Below the pieces are notes generated by a model. The model had not been told where the DNA came from. It made no database searches and saw only the letters and a list, made by a program, of their open reading frames with translations. This document shows, one piece after another, positions 5,219-6,390 of a stretch of DNA of 6,390 nucleotides (positions are counted from its first letter, which is position 1; every line of letters begins with the position of its first letter). Made by a program: the position numbers and the translations under genes. The stretch is from an uncultured Porphyromonadaceae bacterium (lineage in GTDB: Bacteria; Bacteroidota; Bacteroidia; Bacteroidales; Muribaculaceae), in assembly GCA_947176545.1 (NCBI GenBank), contig CAMWRB010000073.1:1-6390 (forward strand), read 5' to 3'.

Positions 5219-6390
5219 TTAATCCTCGGGACGCTCTATGACAACCTCGAAATCATCGAGGAATGCCATAGTCTTCTTGATATAATCCTCCATTACGACA
5301 TCGTCGGTTACGAAAGGCACTTTCTCGCGGAACTCCTTCATCACAGTCTCGATATAAGGCGATGACTTCAACGGACGACGGAAATCTATAGCCTGAGCAG
5401 CGTTCATAAGCTCAATAGCAGCTATATATTTCAGGTTATCAATGATTTTATGGAGTTTAGTAGCTGAGTTGGCACCCATTGACACGAGGTCTTCCTGCCC
5501 GTTTGAACTTACGATTGAATCGCATGATGCCGGCCATGCATACATCTTGTTCTGGCTCACCATCGACGCTGCAGCATACTGCGGAATCATAAATCCGGAA
5601 TTCAGACCGGGTTTGGCAACAAGGAATTCCGGCAGACCACGCAGACCCAATATCAGCTGAGCTACACGGCGTTCTGAAATATTACCCAACTCATGCAGAG
5701 CAATACCCATATAATCGAACGCCAACGCAAGCGGCTCACCGTGGAAGTTACCACCGCTTACCACCACATCATCATCCGGGAAAACAGTAGGATTGTCTGT
5801 TACGGAGTTAATTTCGATATGAAGCACATGAGTGACATGATTCATAGCATCCTTGACCGCACCATGAACCTGCGGAATACAACGGAATGAATACGGGTCC
5901 TGAACGTGCTCTTTCTCTCGCTTGATAATCTCAGAACCCTCAAGCAGCTGACGGAATACTTTACCGGTCTCAATCTGTCCGGGGTGAGGACGTACAGCCT
6001 GGATGCAATTCCAGAACGGCTCTATGCGGCCATCAAAACCTTCAAGTGACATTGCTCCGAAAAGGTCAAAGCAATTGACCATGTGCCAGCCGTCAATAAG
6101 AGCCTTGATACCGTTCGCACTCATGAATTGAGTACCGTTAAGGAGTGCAAGACCCTCCTTCGATTTCAACTTGATGGGATTCCAGCCGAAGATATTCAAA
6201 GCCTCCTGACCACTGCGACGCTTACCCTGGAACATCACTTCTCCCTCTCCGATAAGAGGCAGGAAGAGATTGGCCAACGGTGCAAGGTCACCGGATGCAC
6301 CTAACGAACCGCGGTCATATACGATGGGGAGAATGTCGTTGTTGTAGAAGTCAAGTATCCGCTGTACTGTCTCAACCTGCACACCTGAGA
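5219..6390 (-). CDS. hutH: Histidine ammonia-lyase (5' end beyond the window)
   Basis: Cytosolic MIO-dependent lyase converting L-histidine to urocanate and ammonia, the first step of histidine degradation. The gene runs off the right edge: about 390 codons are present, the frame is still open at 6388, and roughly 110 N-terminal residues of a protein of about 500 are missing. A GTG at 6382-6380 is internal, not the start. The MIO-forming Ala-Ser-Gly lies at 6298-6290 within GSLGASGDLAPLANL. Other family signatures in order are HPGQ, QDPYSFRCIPQVHGA, DNPTVF, SGGNFHGEPLA, ISERR, GLNSGFMIPQ, PASCDSI and QEDLVSMG. The last motif has Leu (codon 5488-5486) where characterised HutH enzymes carry His (QEDHVSM). 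The rest of the protein favours HutH over tyrosine or phenylalanine ammonia-lyase. It is probably the last gene of a hut operon continuing to the right, convergent with rlmD, with the shared terminator at 5140-5199. Confidence 0.9.
   Translation of the reverse strand, partial: SGVQVETVQRILDFYNNDILPIVYDRGSLGASGDLAPLANLFLPLIGEGEVMFQGKRRSGQEALNIFGWNPIKLKSKEGLALLNGTQFMSANGIKALIDGWHMVNCFDLFGAMSLEGFDGRIEPFWNCIQAVRPHPGQIETGKVFRQLLEGSEIIKREKEHVQDPYSFRCIPQVHGAVKDAMNHVTHVLHIEINSVTDNPTVFPDDDVVVSGGNFHGEPLALAFDYMGIALHELGNISERRVAQLILGLRGLPEFLVAKPGLNSGFMIPQYAAASMVSQNKMYAWPASCDSIVSSNGQEDLVSMGANSATKLHKIIDNLKYIAAIELMNAAQAIDFRRPLKSSPYIETVMKEFREKVPFVTDDVVMEDYIKKTMAFLDDFEVVIERPED

Noticed and set aside
6083..6304. 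Plus-strand frame inside hutH
   Set aside because: It is antisense to the conserved MIO region of HutH, whose motifs fix the minus strand as coding.

Overview
The window looks like chromosomal DNA from a gut-type member of the Bacteroidales, possibly Muribaculaceae or a Prevotella relative. The grounds are: two promoter boxes of the Bacteroidetes form TAnnTTTG (TACTTTTG at 1017-1024, TATCTTTG at 3651-3658); AT-rich leaders without strong Shine-Dalgarno sequences; exported proteins that end in the short 'K-Y-[YF]-x-[LF]-x-G-T-P ... G-[LM]-x-I' tail common in that order; and a histidine-degradation gene of Bacteroidales type. The family-level placement is inference.

Layout. Positions 1-595 hold no confident gene. 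The first 230 bases are more GC-rich than the rest and packed with short inverted repeats. Two very small minus-strand reading frames (41 and 57 codons) are the only coding candidates there. A TfoX N-terminal-domain protein follows (596-931, +). Next comes a two-gene unit (1089-3512, +) with its own promoter and a terminator. It encodes a 275-residue exported protein of unknown function and a 522-residue exported protein with an amylase-associated N-terminal module, a PTPDD-repeat linker and a CBM26-like starch-binding module. Both proteins carry the same kind of C-terminal tail, and neither has a recognisable catalytic domain. A 23S rRNA uracil-C5 methyltransferase gene (rlmD-like, 3666-5126, +) comes next with its own promoter, placed so close to the start codon that the mRNA may be nearly leaderless. 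It converges on the 3' two-thirds or more of a histidine ammonia-lyase gene (hutH, minus strand, running off the right edge). A strong hairpin separates the two convergent genes.

How the genes work together. The 275/522-residue pair is the accessory part of the window and probably acts outside the cytoplasm, with the second protein binding starch or a related alpha-glucan. The rRNA methyltransferase and HutH are housekeeping or catabolic functions unrelated to it; HutH would be the promoter-distal end of a hut operon if other hut genes lie to the right. I found no CRISPR array, tRNA, rRNA, transposase or phage gene. I see no clearly new biological system. The most useful leads are the shared tail on two adjacent exported proteins, the hairpin-dense left end, the near-leaderless rlmD start and a mixed active-site signature in HutH.
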